Both the position numbers and the translations under genes were made by a program. DNA of 6,338 nucleotides, from assembly GCA_030656535.1 (NCBI GenBank), contig JAUSPL010000142.1, positions 1 through 6,338 of the forward strand, given 5' to 3'. The DNA is from Gemmobacter sp. GTDB lineage: Bacteria; Pseudomonadota; Alphaproteobacteria; Rhodobacterales; Rhodobacteraceae. Positions 5,151 through 6,338 of this stretch are shown here, one piece after another (position 1 is the first letter of the stretch; each line of letters starts with the position of its first letter). The notes under the pieces are model-generated. The model saw only the letters and a program-made list of their open reading frames with translations, was not told the DNA's origin and searched no databases.

Positions 5151-5522
5151 ATGCACAAGGATGGGGAGCGTGGATTCTGGCTGTACGACCTCAGGGTCGA
5201 GACGGTGCTCGACGGCCGCGCACCGATCTGCCGCCACGTCGAAGGCGAGTCCTTTCGCGTGATTGGCGAGAACCTTGTGTTCGACGGTCCAGCCAGGATT
5301 TCAATGTTCGCGCTGGCTGCCGTGCTGCCGCTGTTGCCGGCCAAACAGCGCGAGACCGACAGCGACGACTGGATGACCACCGACGCCGAGGTTGCCTGCC
5401 CCGATCCACATTGCGGGGGCCGCTTGCGCATCTTGCGCGAAAACCGGCGCTGGTATTCCCATGCCGCCACCACAGGATTGCCCGATCAGCGCGGCACCCC
5501 CTACTGGAAGGAAGAACAATGA
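5151..5522 (+). CDS. TIGR04076-family protein
   Basis: This 123-residue soluble protein of unknown function matches the TIGR04076 pattern as I know it. The opening is YDLRVETVLDGRAPICRHVEGESF, here in two parts: YDLRVETVL then a Cys at residue 27 within PICRHVEG. The middle reads GENLVFDGPARISMFALAAV followed by LLPAKQR, and the conserved later segment is DDWMTTDAEVACPDPHCGG, with Cys83 and Cys88. The three Cys with nearby His residues (His29, His87, His104) suggest a metal site, but this is inference. The start is ATG 5151 with GGAAAGG 7 bases upstream. It is the first gene of an operon whose second gene, an aldo/keto reductase, begins within its stop codon (ATGA at 5519-5522), so the two are probably made in fixed ratio and work together. 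Regulation by the divergent GntR gene is likely. Confidence 0.8.
   Translation: MHKDGERGFWLYDLRVETVLDGRAPICRHVEGESFRVIGENLVFDGPARISMFALAAVLPLLPAKQRETDSDDWMTTDAEVACPDPHCGGRLRILRENRRWYSHAATTGLPDQRGTPYWKEEQ
5506..5514 (+). promoter_or_regulatory. Ribosome binding site inside the upstream gene
   Basis: GGAAGGAAG within the last codons of the TIGR04076 gene lies a few bases before the ATG at 5519. It supports that start for the reductase and translational coupling through the ATGA overlap. Confidence 0.65.
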
Positions 5523-6338
5523 CCGTGGAAACCGCAGACCTGCGCCCGGGCCACCAGATTTCGCGCGTCATCAAGGGCGGCTGGCAGTTGGCCGGGGACC
5601 ACGGCGAGGTGCGCGCTGCAGAGGCCATCGCCGATATGGAAGCGTTTCTCGACGCCGGGATCACCACCTTCGACTGCGCAGATATCTATAGGGGCGTCGA
5701 GGAAATGATCGGTCATTTCATCGCCGATGTGCGCCGTCGGCGCGGGGCTGCGGTTGCGGACAGGGTCATGGTGCACACCAAGCTGGTGCCAGACCTCGGA
5801 CGGCTGACCGACATCCGCCCGGATGAAGTCGAAGCGATCATTGACCGCTCGCTCAAGCGCCTGCAGATCGACCGCATCCCGCTGGTACAATTCTTCTGGT
5901 GGGACATGGCGCTGGGCAACGCAGTCGAGGCACTGGAGGTGCTCAAAGAGTGCCAGCGCAAGGGCAAGATTGCCAATCTCGGCACGACCAACTGGGACGC
6001 GCCGGTGATGGACCGTTTCATCGACGCGGGTTTCGACGTGGTCTCGGCGCAGGTCCAGTACTCGCTGCTCGACCGGCGCCCGGCAGGAACCTTCGCAGAA
6101 TGGGGGGCGCGGCGCGACGTGCAGATCCTGTGCTATGGTACGTTGGCAGGCGGGTTCCTGACCGATGCGTGGCTGGGTCAGCCCGATCCCGGCTTTCAGT
6201 TCGAAAACCGCAGCCTGATCAAATACCGCCTGATCATCGAAGAGTTCGGCCCGTGGGATATGTTCCAAACGCTGTTGGCGACATTGAAAGCGGTGGGCGA
6301 CAAGCACGGCGTTGCGTTGTCTTCGGTCGCGACGCGCT
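5519..6338 (+). CDS. Aldo/keto reductase, partial at 3' end
   Basis: The frame stays open to the window edge (273 codons, no stop), so the C-terminus is missing. It encodes an NAD(P)H-dependent oxidoreductase with a TIM-barrel fold, expected to reduce an aldehyde or ketone or oxidise an alcohol or sugar in the cytosol. The visible signatures are GGWQLAGDHG early, ITTFDCADIYRGVEEMIGHF with Asp52 and Tyr57 of the catalytic tetrad, VMVHTKL with Lys88, and IGN-like barrel motifs NLGTTNW, VSAQVQYSLLDRRP and QILCYGTLAGGFL. The fourth catalytic position, normally His in LVQLHWWD, is Phe126 here (LVQFFWWD), which is unusual. The start overlaps the stop of the TIGR04076 gene (ATGA). Substrate is unknown; pairing with TIGR04076 and an FCD regulator suggests a catabolic step for a small carbonyl or sugar-like compound, and transporter or further enzyme genes may follow outside the window. 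Confidence 0.9.
   Translation, partial: MTVETADLRPGHQISRVIKGGWQLAGDHGEVRAAEAIADMEAFLDAGITTFDCADIYRGVEEMIGHFIADVRRRRGAAVADRVMVHTKLVPDLGRLTDIRPDEVEAIIDRSLKRLQIDRIPLVQFFWWDMALGNAVEALEVLKECQRKGKIANLGTTNWDAPVMDRFIDAGFDVVSAQVQYSLLDRRPAGTFAEWGARRDVQILCYGTLAGGFLTDAWLGQPDPGFQFENRSLIKYRLIIEEFGPWDMFQTLLATLKAVGDKHGVALSSVATR

Noticed and set aside
5501..6307. Minus-strand open frame of 268 codons
   Set aside because: It is fully antisense to the aldo/keto reductase gene, whose plus-strand protein has clear catalytic motifs.
1..6338. CRISPR array, tRNA or rRNA gene
   Set aside because: No regularly spaced repeats, cloverleaf or ribosomal RNA sequence was seen on reading through both strands.

Overview
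The window looks like a GC-rich alphaproteobacterial chromosome segment, most likely Rhodobacteraceae (Paracoccus/Rhodobacter-like). That placement is an inference from codon and base composition, the insertion-sequence remnants and the phage gene families I recognise; no phylogenetic marker is present. It is an accessory region made of decayed mobile DNA next to an intact, regulated metabolic module.

Left part (1-811): a 14-residue scrap of an IS3-type transposase is joined to the 3' half of an AraC-type regulator gene, which carries an in-frame stop. That in turn runs into the end of a truncated IS5-type element on the minus strand, whose transposase has lost its N-terminus and carries an internal insertion and a nonsense codon.

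Middle (814-3672): three minus-strand phage structural gene remnants lie in the order expected from tailed prophages of this bacterial group: a head-tail joining-like gene (3190-3672), a DUF6441-like gene (2178-2789, two frameshifts and two stops) and an 'acyl-CoA transferase'-type phage gene (814-961, frameshifted and cut off by the IS5 element). Two intact genes on the opposite strand sit precisely in the gaps between them: a PAS-HWE histidine kinase (1072-2073) and a GlsB/YeaQ/YmgE-type small membrane protein (3052-3306). The simplest reading is a dead prophage whose moron-like cargo genes remain open while the phage genes decay. This is the most interesting feature of the window.

Right part (3846-6338): a second IS5-type transposase remnant (3846-4015), about 400 bp with no recognisable gene, then a divergent module: a GntR/FCD regulator (minus) facing a TIGR04076-family protein gene and an aldo/keto reductase gene (plus, running off the window). 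The two plus-strand genes overlap by ATGA. The 85-bp divergent spacer holds overlapping TATC/GATA inverted repeats that cover both candidate -10 boxes, so the GntR protein probably controls itself and the reductase operon.
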